Positions 27,291-35,230 of a DNA stretch of 64,000 nucleotides are shown here, piece after piece. Position 1 is the stretch's first letter. The number at the start of each line of letters is the position of its first letter. This DNA is from Hippea jasoniae (GTDB taxonomy: Bacteria > Campylobacterota_A > Desulfurellia > Desulfurellales > Hippeaceae). The stretch lies in contig NZ_JQLX01000010.1 of assembly GCF_000744435.1 (NCBI RefSeq), positions 62,001-126,000 on the forward strand, given 5' to 3'. A program made the position numbers and the translations under genes. The notes beneath the pieces were generated by a model, which did not search any database, was not told the DNA's origin, and saw only the letters and a program-made list of their open reading frames with translations.

Positions 27291-27956
27291 TTACCTTTTG
27301 TAATAGGTGAAACAATCAAGACAGACTTTCTTTGAATTTTCAACCCTTAAGTAGTTTTCAGCCACGGCATCTTTGCATTTCTCACAGAAAGCTAAATTGA
27401 AGCAAGATGGCGTTTTATCAACCTCATAGTCAAACGGACCTTCTATTTTTACGATTTCATCAAGGGGTTTATTAAATAGACCCAAAAACGCAGGAATGCT
27501 CACATCTTTATCAACTTCAGCAGGAGGAATGCCCTTTATTCTGTATTTTGTGATAAACGGTGCTTCAAAGGCTGCTTTCATAATTTCTGGTCTTACCGTG
27601 ACTTTGATAGCCTTTTGATTTTTTCTATCGATAAGCATATATGCCCATTTGCCGCGAGGATCTTTTGACATGATACCTTTGCCAAATGTGCAGCCTGTTG
27701 CAAGCTGAACGCCATCTGTAAAACATCCACCAGCATGATGTTCTCCAACAAACACCACAACCTCTTTGTCCATGCTAAGTTCTCTTGTTGTGTTTAGGGC
27801 TTTTAAGCCTGCAAGACCCGCTAAATATCCCATGGGCATGCCTCCGCAGAAATGACCGTGAATGTTCAATGCGCTGTAGAGAAACTCCTTCTCATTTTCA
27901 TCAAGCGTTTTAATGCCATCCACAATTTCCCTGTGTAGTTTAAACATCTCAAGCAT
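27291..27956 (-). CDS. FmdE-like protein with C-terminal zinc ribbon
   Basis: 221 aa. The N-terminal FmdE domain shows HGHFCGGMPMGYLAGLAGLKAL near residue 32 and HHAGGCFTDGVQLATGCTFGKG near residue 70. Those His/Cys residues bind metal in family structures. The C-terminus adds a four-cysteine ribbon (FCEKCKDA...KVCLDCF). FmdE genes were first seen beside formylmethanofuran dehydrogenase genes, but their function is unclear and this organism shows no such enzyme here. ATG 27956 has GGAGGTG upstream; the frame open from 28064 runs through the promoter and is rejected. It heads the FmdE-TauE-ArsR unit. Confidence 0.9.
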   Translation of the reverse strand: MLEMFKLHREIVDGIKTLDENEKEFLYSALNIHGHFCGGMPMGYLAGLAGLKALNTTRELSMDKEVVVFVGEHHAGGCFTDGVQLATGCTFGKGIMSKDPRGKWAYMLIDRKNQKAIKVTVRPEIMKAAFEAPFITKYRIKGIPPAEVDKDVSIPAFLGLFNKPLDEIVKIEGPFDYEVDKTPSCFNLAFCEKCKDAVAENYLRVENSKKVCLDCFTYYKR

Positions 27957-27990
27957 TTTACACCTCCATACAATTAAATTTTCACTTTTT

Positions 27991-28018
27991 ATTATATTCG
28001 AAAAATTGAAAATTTCAA
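27991..28018 (-). promoter_or_regulatory. Promoter and candidate operator of the FmdE-TauE-ArsR unit
   Basis: Minus strand TTGAAA (28013-28018), 16 bases, perfect TATAAT (27991-27996). A 13-base palindrome (TTGAAA-N-TTTCAA, 28006-28018) covers the -35, as expected for an ArsR-type operator. Confidence 0.65.
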
Positions 28019-28023
28019 GTAAA

Positions 28024-28053
28024 AAAATAAAAGGGGAGAAAACAACTCCCCCT
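28024..28053 (-). terminator. Terminator after the zinc-ribbon gene
   Basis: Minus strand GGGGAG, a seven-base loop, CTCCCC, then TTTTATTTTTTT, starting at the stop codon of the GRG protein. Confidence 0.8.
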
Positions 28054-28282
28054 AAAAATTCCATCCTCTGCCTCTGCCCATACCCATGCCTCTGCCCATT
28101 CCTCTTCCTGTACCTCTACCTAAACCTCTTCCCATACCTCTGCCCATGCCGCCACCGGCACCTTTGTATTCATCAATTCTAAAAACATTATCCGAACCGC
28201 ATTTTGGGCAGGTTGGTCTGCCTGTTCCAAAGGGTTCTTCAAACTCAGCGCCGCAGTTAGCGCATTTAAAAATCCTGTTCAT
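28052..28282 (-). CDS. Small zinc-ribbon protein with Gly/Arg/Met repeat tail
   Basis: 76 aa. Residues 1-40 are a zinc ribbon with two C-x2-C pairs (FKCANCGAEF and PTCPKCGSDN). From about residue 44 to the end the protein is almost only Gly, Arg and Met in a G-[MLT]-G-R repeat, ending GRGWNF. Zinc ribbons beside NifX-type proteins are common in anaerobes; the RG-rich tail suggests nucleic-acid or acidic-surface binding but has no defined role. It is one base downstream of the NifX-like gene, with a GAGG site. Confidence 0.85.
   Translation of the reverse strand: MNRIFKCANCGAEFEEPFGTGRPTCPKCGSDNVFRIDEYKGAGGGMGRGMGRGLGRGTGRGMGRGMGMGRGRGWNF
28060..28155 (-). repeat. Tandem repeat encoding Gly-X-Gly-Arg tail
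   Basis: About eight imperfect 12-base units coding G-M/L/T-G-R at the end of the zinc-ribbon gene. The units differ at silent positions, so the peptide repeat looks selected, not freshly expanded. Confidence 0.7.
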
Positions 28283-28283
28283 C

Positions 28284-28631
28284 TCAAACCTCCAAAATTT
28301 TATTTAATATTTCATTAATCGATGTTTCATTGGTTGTTTTAACCTCTATGCCTGCCTGCATTAGATTGTATCGCATATTTTCGCCAATCTCGTTGCATAT
28401 AAATAGATTTACGCCATAATCTAAAAGGATCTGAGGTATAATTCTGCCTGCACCAAGGCCGCGGTGGGGTTCTTGTGTATGCTGCTGTTTTGCAAGCTCA
28501 ATAATGGGATTTTTTAGTGCAACTCTTTCTTTAATCTTTCCGTTTCTTAACTCTATTATGGCAAAGTATTTGCTAAGAGAGGTGTGTTTTGAAATCTTTT
28601 TCAGGTTGTTGGTGGGAAATGCAATTTTCAT
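28284..28631 (-). CDS. NifX/NifB-type Fe-Mo cofactor-binding family protein
   Basis: 115-aa single-domain protein of the dinitrogenase iron-molybdenum cofactor biosynthesis family (KIAFPTNNLKKISKHTSLSKYFAIIEL; later GLGAGRIIPQILLDYGVNLFI, and the closing GIEVKTTNETSINEIL). Family members bind metal-sulfur cofactors or clusters. No nitrogenase genes are visible. AAAGGAGG precedes the ATG. It is first in a minus-strand pair with the GRG ribbon and stands immediately upstream of the FmdE unit. Confidence 0.9.
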   Translation of the reverse strand: MKIAFPTNNLKKISKHTSLSKYFAIIELRNGKIKERVALKNPIIELAKQQHTQEPHRGLGAGRIIPQILLDYGVNLFICNEIGENMRYNLMQAGIEVKTTNETSINEILNKILEV

Positions 28632-28716
28632 TTTTTACCTCCTTTTTATTGCTGATTTGAACTTATGTTTAATTTTAAAAAAGTCAAGGATTTTTATGCA
28701 AAAAATGTTTTTTTTA

Positions 28717-28745
28717 TTGACAAAAATATTATAAAGTTATATCAA
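28717..28745 (+). promoter_or_regulatory. Probable promoter of the FadL-type gene
   Basis: TTGACA (28717-28722) with 17 bases to TATCAA (28740-28745), or 15 bases to TATATC. The -10 is ambiguous. The leader to the ATG is about 65 bases. Confidence 0.5.
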
Positions 28746-28813
28746 TTAATGTGTCTTCAGTGAGAGAGTTATCGAAATGTTTTTGTAAGTAGTAAAATTT
28801 ACAGGAGGTTGTT

Positions 28814-30097
28814 ATGAGTCTTAAGAAGAAGTTCTTTAGTGTTGCTGTAGCAGCTGGTCTGATTTTTGGTGGTGCTGCTGTATCAAATGCAACAAACGGT
28901 TACTACATGATTGCAACGGGTGCAAAATCACTTGGTATGGCAGGGGCTGTTGTTGCAAATCCTCAGGATGCTTCAACGATCCTGCAAAACCCCGCAGGTA
29001 TAGCGTTTCTAAAAAACACCACATTTGATATTGGTGCTGCTGCTTTTATGCCACCAAGAAAATTAAACGGTCATAAGAGTGATTCAAATCTGTTTATGAT
29101 TCCTGCGGCAGGCTTTGCATACAATCCACTTGGTTGTAATTGTGGAACACCTCATTTTGTTTTTGGTCTGGGTATGTACGGTGTTTCAGGTATGGGTGTT
29201 GATTGGAAAAATAATAAGTTAACTTCTGGCATGTTGAGAAAAGCTTACTCTATGATGCAGATGATGGAAGTATCTGTTGGTGGTGCCTACAGGGTTAATG
29301 ATCAACTTGCAATTGGTTTTGCACCTGCCTTTGTTTATCAGGCTTTGAGTCTGGAAATGGATTTTGATACCACAGGAATGCCTGCAGGTACTCCTAATCC
29401 TTATAAAGCTTCATTAGACACAGCTAACGCTTATGGTGTGGGTTTTGATCTTGGTTTGGTATATAAACTTAACGATAAAATAATGGTTGGACTTGTTTAT
29501 AAGTCTAAGAGATGGATGCAGAAGCTTGAATGGAACACAATGCCTGACGGTATGATGATTAATAGCGATAAGGTTAAGATGCGACTTGATATGCCTCAAC
29601 AGATTGCATTTGGTATCAACTTTAGACCCATAGAACCGTTAAGGCTTGAGGCCGATGTTAGGTGGATTAACTACCATAATGTTATGAATGAGGTAAGCGT
29701 AAGTGGAATGAATAAACCAACCACAACAGGGGCTATGGTTCCTATGGATAATTGGCCTTTCCACTGGCATAACCAGTGGGTATTTGCCTTGGGTGCTGAA
29801 TATCAGGCAACAAAATCACTTACTTTGAGGGCTGGTTTCAATTATGCAAAGAGTCCAATAAAGGATGATGATTTGTATATGAATATTATAGCACCAGCAA
29901 TTGTTCAGACGCATGCAACAGTTGGTGCAACAATTGGATTGGGTGACCATATGGAGCTATCACTTGCCTACGCACATGCATTTGAGCATAAACAGACAGG
30001 AAAGGTTGCCCCTGCATATCAAGGTTTCTATGGCAAAACAGTTTCGGTTAAGATGCATCAGGATACAATTGCAGCCCAGCTGACATATATGTTCTAA
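28814..30097 (+). CDS. FadL/TodX-family outer-membrane channel
   Basis: 427 aa. Signal peptide about 1-26 (FFSVAVAAGLIFGGAAVSNA), followed at once by the FadL N-terminal hatch motif NGYYMIATGAKSLGMAGAVV and ASTILQNPAGIAFL. The rest alternates as beta strands and ends in a terminal aromatic (QLTYMF), as expected for outer-membrane insertion. FadL channels admit hydrophobic compounds such as fatty acids or aromatics. The substrate is not known, and no fatty-acid genes are adjacent. Own promoter, AGGAGG site and terminator. Confidence 0.93.
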   Translation: MSLKKKFFSVAVAAGLIFGGAAVSNATNGYYMIATGAKSLGMAGAVVANPQDASTILQNPAGIAFLKNTTFDIGAAAFMPPRKLNGHKSDSNLFMIPAAGFAYNPLGCNCGTPHFVFGLGMYGVSGMGVDWKNNKLTSGMLRKAYSMMQMMEVSVGGAYRVNDQLAIGFAPAFVYQALSLEMDFDTTGMPAGTPNPYKASLDTANAYGVGFDLGLVYKLNDKIMVGLVYKSKRWMQKLEWNTMPDGMMINSDKVKMRLDMPQQIAFGINFRPIEPLRLEADVRWINYHNVMNEVSVSGMNKPTTTGAMVPMDNWPFHWHNQWVFALGAEYQATKSLTLRAGFNYAKSPIKDDDLYMNIIAPAIVQTHATVGATIGLGDHMELSLAYAHAFEHKQTGKVAPAYQGFYGKTVSVKMHQDTIAAQLTYMF

Positions 30098-30124
30098 CCC
30101 TCCCACCTGTTAGGCAATTTAGCA

Positions 30125-30148
30125 GGCGGCTTTAAGCCGCCTTTTTTA
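30125..30148 (+). terminator. Terminator after FadL-type gene
   Basis: GGCGGCT, a three-base loop, AGCCGCC, then TTTTTTATTT. Confidence 0.88.
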
Positions 30149-30149
30149 T

Positions 30150-30178
30150 TTGAATTATAAATGCACAGTATATACAAT
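30150..30178 (+). promoter_or_regulatory. Promoter of the eleven-gene housekeeping run
   Basis: TTGAAT (30150-30155), 17 bases, TACAAT (30173-30178), 23 bases before the first start codon. Confidence 0.55.
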
Positions 30179-30201
30179 CTTTCTGCTATAGGAGGTGAGT
30201 T

Positions 30202-30747
30202 ATGTCTGAAAAATACCTGTATGCTTTAACGGTTATAGGTGAGGATAAACCGGGGATTGTGGCTGCGGTTGCAGAGGTTTTATATGAAAAACATATAAAC
30301 ATTGAGGATTCTGTCTCAACGCTGTTGGGTAATCAGTTTACCATGACGCTGCTTGTAAAAAGCAGTAAAAATTACGGTGTGCTGGAACTAAAAAAGGCTT
30401 TTGCAAAAGCAAGAGGTAAGCTAAAGTTGAGTGTTTCCTTAAGGAGGATTGAAGAAAGCGAACTTACCACAAAACAACCGCAGAATCTCTATTCGATCTC
30501 TGTCTATGGTGCCGATAAAGTGGGTATCGTTTATTTTGTCTCAAAAGCTCTTGCAGAGCATAACATAAATATCCTTGATTTGAGAACGAGGCTGACAAAA
30601 TCAGAAAAACCGATGTATGTTATGATTTTAGAGGTTGATGTACCTGATGGTATTTCTGAGAATGCTTTGAACGATATTATAAAAGATGTTTGCTTAAAAC
30701 TGGATGTTGACTACTCTATAAGAAAAATAGAAAGCTATGAGCTTTAG
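30202..30747 (+). CDS. Two-ACT-domain regulator (GcvR-like)
   Basis: 181 aa made of two ACT domains (about 5-80: LTVIGEDKPGIVAAVAEVLY; about 93-175: YSISVYGADKVGIVYFVSKAL). ACT pairs bind amino acids. GcvR of E. coli uses this layout to hold the glycine cleavage activator, but no GcvA is visible here, so the partner is unknown. GGAGGTGAG precedes ATG 30202. First gene of the run. Confidence 0.88.
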   Translation: MSEKYLYALTVIGEDKPGIVAAVAEVLYEKHINIEDSVSTLLGNQFTMTLLVKSSKNYGVLELKKAFAKARGKLKLSVSLRRIEESELTTKQPQNLYSISVYGADKVGIVYFVSKALAEHNINILDLRTRLTKSEKPMYVMILEVDVPDGISENALNDIIKDVCLKLDVDYSIRKIESYEL

Positions 30748-30755
30748 AGGGTGAT

Positions 30756-31262
30756 ATGTCTGTAAGGGATATCGTGATTTATCCAGATAAAAGATTAAAA
30801 GAGATATGCGATGAGGTAAAAGATCTTGATGAGTATGCAATTGCCGTAGCTAAGGATCTGCTTGATACGATGCATTACTACTCCCACACCGTGGGTATTG
30901 CAGCCCCGCAGATTGGTGAACTAATAAGGATTGTTGTTGTTGATGCATCGAAGAATAAAAAGGGTCAGAAGATCAATCACGGTGAGCTTGTTATGATCAA
31001 TCCAGAGATTTTGGAATGGAGTAGTATAATTAAAACAAGAGAGGGATGCCTGAGTGTTCCCGATTATACGGGTAATGTCAATAGAGCAAGAAAGATTACT
31101 GTTAGGTATATTGATCTTGAAGGTAAGCAAAAACAGTTTGACACTGAGGGTTTTGAGGCTGTTGTGATTCAGCATGAGATAGACCATTTGGATGGAATTT
31201 TGTTTATAGACAGGATTATCTCAAAAAGAACCGATCTATTTAGACGCAAAAACTACAGATAG
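30756..31262 (+). CDS. def: Peptide deformylase
   Basis: 168-aa metalloenzyme that removes formyl groups from nascent proteins. The three family motifs are intact: GIAAPQIGE, EGCLSVPDY (metal Cys) and QHEIDHLDGILFIDRI (HExxH). Eight bases after the ACT gene and directly abutting uvrB. Confidence 0.97.
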   Translation: MSVRDIVIYPDKRLKEICDEVKDLDEYAIAVAKDLLDTMHYYSHTVGIAAPQIGELIRIVVVDASKNKKGQKINHGELVMINPEILEWSSIIKTREGCLSVPDYTGNVNRARKITVRYIDLEGKQKQFDTEGFEAVVIQHEIDHLDGILFIDRIISKRTDLFRRKNYR

Positions 31263-33245
31263 ATGGGAATTTTTAAACTAAAAAGCGATTTTAAGCCAGC
31301 AGGTGATCAGCCAGAGGTTATAAAAAAGCTTGTTGATAATCTAAAAAAGGGCAAAAAATATCAGGTTTTATTGGGCGTTACAGGAAGCGGCAAAACATTT
31401 ACAATTGCCAATGTGATAGCCCAAATTAACAAACCTGTGCTTGTTATTTCACACAATAAAACACTTGCAGCCCAGCTTTATAATGAATTCTCACGCTTTT
31501 TTCCTGAGAATGCCGTTGAGTATTTTATAAGCTACTACGACTACTACCAGCCTGAGGCATATATTCCCCGCACAGACACCTACATTGCCAAGGATTCATC
31601 AATAAACGATGAAATAGACAGGCTCAAACAGAAAACCGTTATGAGTTTGTTGACCCGCAGGGATGTTATTGTTGTTGCAAGTGTGTCGTGTATCTATGGA
31701 GCAGGCGAAAAGGAGGATTACTCTTCACTGGCATTTTATATAAATGTTGGTGATAGGCTATCACGCAAAGAGATTCTGTCGACATTTGTTGAGCTGCTTT
31801 ATGTTAGAAACGATATAGCCTTTGAGCGAGGTAATTTCAGGGTCAGGGGTGATGTGATTGATATCTACCCATCCTATATGAGAAACCTTGCCATAAGGAT
31901 TGAGTTGTTTGATGATGAGGTTGATAGAATCCTTATGTTTGATCCGCTTACAGGTAAGGTTATAGAGGAAAGAAACTCCGTTGCCATATTTCCAGCCAAC
32001 TTCTTTATTACCACAAAACAGAAAAAAGAACGGGCGATTGAGAGTATAAAAAGGGAGCTAAAGGAGAGGATTGAGTATTTTAAGTCAAAAGGCAAGCTTG
32101 TTGAGGCTCAAAGGATAGAGGAGCGGGTGAATTTTGACCTTGAGATGATTCAGCAGACAGGCACCTGTGCGGGTATAGAGAATTATTCGAGGCATTTTTC
32201 AAATAGAAAAGAGGGTGAGCCGCCAGGCACTTTAATAGATTATTTTGGCGATGATTTTTTAACCATTATCGATGAATCGCATGTAACGGTTCCGCAGCTT
32301 ATGGGTATGTATCGCGGTGATTATTCACGAAAAAAGACACTTGTGGATTACGGATTCAGGCTGCCTTCGGCTCTGGATAATAGACCGCTAAAGTTTGAGG
32401 AACTTATGCAGCGCTGGGATCAGGTGATTTTTGTATCTGCAACACCTGCGGAGTTTGAGATTAAACTCTCAGAAGGTGAGGTTGTTGAGCAGATAATCAG
32501 ACCTACAGGGCTTGCTGAGCCACCTGTTGAGGTTAAACCGATGGATAATGCCGTTGATGATCTGTACTCAGAAATCAAGAAGGCTGTCTCAAAAGGCGGT
32601 AAGGTGCTTGTTACGACATTAACAAAGAGAATGGCAGAGGATTTGAGTGAATACTACAACGAATTGGGTCTAAAGACAAAGTATATGCATTCAGAGCTCA
32701 ATGCCATTGAAAGGGCAAAGCTTATTTCCGATTTAAGAAACGATAAATTTGATTGTATTGTAGGTGTGAATCTTTTAAGGGAGGGGCTTGACATACCTGA
32801 GGTTAACCTTGTGGCTATTCTTGATGCCGATAAAGAGGGTTTTTTAAGAAGCACAACGAGTCTTATACAGACAGCAGGCAGGGCGGCACGCAACGCCACA
32901 TCGAAGGTAATTTTTTATGCCAACAGAATCACAGATTCGATGCAGAGGGCGATTGATGAGATACAAAGAAGGCGCAAGATTCAGCTTGAATACAATAAAA
33001 AGCACAATATTACGCCAAAAAGCATCAAAAAAAGCAAAGATAACAGGATGCTTAAGATGTGTAATCTTGATTATCTTGATGAGGTTGTTGATGTTGATAT
33101 TGCTATTGAAAAGGACGAGATACCAAGGAGGATTAAAAAACTAAAGAAATTGATGCAGGATGCAGTTAAAAAGATGGATTTTGAAAGCGCTATCAAGTAT
33201 CGCGATGAGATAGAAAAGCTCAAAAAACTTGACCTTGAACTGTAG
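31263..33245 (+). CDS. uvrB: Excinuclease ABC subunit B
   Basis: 660-aa damage-verification helicase of nucleotide excision repair. Walker A is LGVTGSGKTFTIANV. The beta-hairpin region YYDYYQPEAYIPRTDTYI clamps DNA. Helicase motifs include DESHVT and TAGRAARN. The C-terminal UVR domain (KKLMQDAVKKMDFESAIKYR) binds UvrA/UvrC. ATG 31263 follows the def stop without a gap. Confidence 0.98.
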   Translation: MGIFKLKSDFKPAGDQPEVIKKLVDNLKKGKKYQVLLGVTGSGKTFTIANVIAQINKPVLVISHNKTLAAQLYNEFSRFFPENAVEYFISYYDYYQPEAYIPRTDTYIAKDSSINDEIDRLKQKTVMSLLTRRDVIVVASVSCIYGAGEKEDYSSLAFYINVGDRLSRKEILSTFVELLYVRNDIAFERGNFRVRGDVIDIYPSYMRNLAIRIELFDDEVDRILMFDPLTGKVIEERNSVAIFPANFFITTKQKKERAIESIKRELKERIEYFKSKGKLVEAQRIEERVNFDLEMIQQTGTCAGIENYSRHFSNRKEGEPPGTLIDYFGDDFLTIIDESHVTVPQLMGMYRGDYSRKKTLVDYGFRLPSALDNRPLKFEELMQRWDQVIFVSATPAEFEIKLSEGEVVEQIIRPTGLAEPPVEVKPMDNAVDDLYSEIKKAVSKGGKVLVTTLTKRMAEDLSEYYNELGLKTKYMHSELNAIERAKLISDLRNDKFDCIVGVNLLREGLDIPEVNLVAILDADKEGFLRSTTSLIQTAGRAARNATSKVIFYANRITDSMQRAIDEIQRRRKIQLEYNKKHNITPKSIKKSKDNRMLKMCNLDYLDEVVDVDIAIEKDEIPRRIKKLKKLMQDAVKKMDFESAIKYRDEIEKLKKLDLEL

Positions 33246-33285
33246 AGCGTTATTATTTAATAAGCTTTTTTGGAAAGGGGGCAGA

Positions 33286-34002
33286 ATGCTTAAGTTAGAG
33301 AATATAAGATACTCAAAAAACTCCACAGAAATCATCAAGGGTATCAATATGGAGTTTGAGAAGGGCAGGGTTTATTGTATTGTAGGCAACAACGGCGTGG
33401 GCAAATCAACAATAGGCTACATCATTATGGGTTTGAGCGATTATAAACCGCAAGAGGGAAGGATCTTGCTTGATGGTGAAGATATAACGCAATTTGGACC
33501 AACGCAAAGGGCTAAAAAAGGTATAACGCTTCTGTGGCAGGAGCCAGCCCGTTTTGAGGGTATAACGGTTGAAAATTACTTAAAGTTAAACAAAAAGATT
33601 TCAAAAGATGAAATTGAAGAGGCGTTGAAGCTTGTTAATCTTGAGCCAGCCAAGTATATGAAACGCTATGTGGATAAAAAGCTATCAGGGGGCGAAAGAA
33701 AAAAGGTCGAGCTTGCAAGCTGCATACTTCTAAAGCCTGATTATTTGATAATGGATGAGCCAGACAGCGGCATAGATATCATGAGCCTGGATATGATTGT
33801 TAATGTGATTAATTATATGAAGGAACGTGGTTCAGCTGTTATTGTGATCACTCACAGAAAAGAGATAGCGCTCAACTGCGGATATTCTTACCTGATCTGT
33901 GCAGGCAAGGTGTTTTTGGAAGGTAAAAGTGAAAAAATAGTTGAGTATTATGAAAAAACCTGTGATAGCTGCGGTCATATAAACTATCTGGAGGAAGATT
34001 GA
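33286..34002 (+). CDS. SufC-like Fe-S assembly ATPase
   Basis: 238-aa ABC ATPase of the SufC type. Walker A GNNGVGKSTIGY, Q-loop LWQEPARFEG, signature KLSGGERKKVELASC, Walker B LIMDEPDSGID. It ends with a C-x2-C-containing tail (TCDSCGHINYLEED). SufC powers a scaffold that builds Fe-S clusters. The only partner here is the following SufB/D-like gene, which matches the minimal two-gene SUF-like (SMS, SmsCB) layout. ATG 33286 has a GGGGGC site; the longer frame from 33229 overlaps uvrB. Confidence 0.9.
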   Translation: MLKLENIRYSKNSTEIIKGINMEFEKGRVYCIVGNNGVGKSTIGYIIMGLSDYKPQEGRILLDGEDITQFGPTQRAKKGITLLWQEPARFEGITVENYLKLNKKISKDEIEEALKLVNLEPAKYMKRYVDKKLSGGERKKVELASCILLKPDYLIMDEPDSGIDIMSLDMIVNVINYMKERGSAVIVITHRKEIALNCGYSYLICAGKVFLEGKSEKIVEYYEKTCDSCGHINYLEED

Positions 34003-34961
34003 TGGATATTGTTAAAGGATACGAAAAGGAATTTGAGCAGTTAGTTGAAATATATGAAAAAAACACCAAAGATAATAGTCTAAGAAACCCTGCCGTTGCA
34101 ACGATTATCGTAAGCGGTAATAAGGTTGTGGGTTTGAATTCTGTTAAGAGTATGCACATTACATCAAAGGAGCGTTCTGATGGGCTTGTGATGATAGATG
34201 TAGAGATAGAGGATAACACTATAATCCCTGTGCCTGTTCATCTCTGCACGGGGTTTTTGAAAAAGAAAGGTGAGCAGATTTTGAGGTTTAACTACATTAT
34301 CGGTGATAATGTTAAGGTAAAATTCAAGTCGCATTGTATATTGACAAAGGTTGAAAAGCTGCACCACTACATGGAAAGCGATATGTATATAGGCAAAAAC
34401 TCATTTGTTGTTTATGAGGATGAGCATTTTCACGATGAAGGAGGCGGCGTTTTTGTTGAAACAATAACAAGAATGAAGATCGACGAAAACTCATTTTTTG
34501 CCAGCAAGTTTTATGAGACAAAAACCCGAGTGGGCAGAATTAATGTCGTGATGGATATAGAACTTTTGAAAAACGCAAAGGCAAATTTAGAAAGCAAGAT
34601 TTACGGCAGAGAGGATGATATTATAGACATAAAAGAGATTTTGAGACTAAAAGGAGAAAATTCATCGGGTATTGCCAAATCCACTGTTTTTGCAACGGAT
34701 AGAACAAAGGCGCATGTGGTGAATGAGGCATACGGTGAGGCAGCCTATGCCAGAGGTCATATAGAGTGCAACGAGATTGTCAGGGGTAATGAGGTTGAGG
34801 TGTCCACGCTACCACTGCTTAAAGTAAAGCATGATAAGGCTGAGCTTACACATGAGGCAAGTGTGGGTAGAATCAAGCAGGATCAGCTTGAAACCTTGAT
34901 GGCTAAAGGATTAACCGAGGATGAGGCAGCCGAGTTTATTATTAATGGATTGTTGAGCTGA
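34002..34961 (+). CDS. SufB/SufD-like Fe-S scaffold protein, short form
   Basis: 319 aa, against about 420-490 for standard SufB/SufD. The beta-helix core and C-terminus are kept: HIECNEIVRGNEVEV, then LTHEASVGRIKQDQLETLMA and EDEAAEFIINGLLS, the same order as the end of SufB. The cysteine in HIECNEIV and the HEA motif are candidates for cluster and SufC contacts. Shortness, fusion-free architecture and pairing with one SufC-like ATPase fit SmsB of the minimal system. Its ATG overlaps the preceding stop (TGATG). Confidence 0.88.
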   Translation: MDIVKGYEKEFEQLVEIYEKNTKDNSLRNPAVATIIVSGNKVVGLNSVKSMHITSKERSDGLVMIDVEIEDNTIIPVPVHLCTGFLKKKGEQILRFNYIIGDNVKVKFKSHCILTKVEKLHHYMESDMYIGKNSFVVYEDEHFHDEGGGVFVETITRMKIDENSFFASKFYETKTRVGRINVVMDIELLKNAKANLESKIYGREDDIIDIKEILRLKGENSSGIAKSTVFATDRTKAHVVNEAYGEAAYARGHIECNEIVRGNEVEVSTLPLLKVKHDKAELTHEASVGRIKQDQLETLMAKGLTEDEAAEFIINGLLS

Positions 34962-35224
34962 TGCTAAAGCTGTTATTCTTTTTATTTTTGCTTTTTTTGT
35001 TTGTTACGCTTTATTCGTTTAAGAAGCGTGTGGATAATATTCTTGATGCAATTTTTCCAAAAAAACACGCGCCAAACTCAAGCAAGCATCCAGAGGAGCT
35101 TGTGCAATGTGCAACATGCGGTGTTTATCTGCCCAAACATGCTGCTGTTAAGAAAATTAAATTTAACGGTGAGATAGTATATTTTTGCTCTGTTGAGTGT
35201 AAAAAAAACTACAAAAAGGGGTGA
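34961..35224 (+). CDS. Small membrane-anchored PP0621-like protein with four-cysteine site
   Basis: 87 aa. One N-terminal helix (LLFFLFLLFLFVTLYSF), a charged linker, then CATCGVYLPKHAAV and FCSVECKKNYKKG, which together form a TRASH/PP0621-type zinc site facing the cytoplasm or periplasm. Function unknown. Its ATG overlaps the SufB-like stop, so it may take part in Fe-S or metal handling; that is inference from position only. Confidence 0.8.
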   Translation: MLKLLFFLFLLFLFVTLYSFKKRVDNILDAIFPKKHAPNSSKHPEELVQCATCGVYLPKHAAVKKIKFNGEIVYFCSVECKKNYKKG

Positions 35225-35230
35225 TTGGCT

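Noticed and set aside
28060-28155. Tandem short repeats that could suggest a CRISPR or satellite
   Set aside because: The units are in frame, 12 bases, without spacers and encode the Gly-Arg tail of the zinc-ribbon gene.
28284-28631. Nitrogen fixation gene cluster (NifX-like plus fix genes)
   Set aside because: No nifHDK or nifB; fixABCX is 24 kb away and fits general electron transfer.
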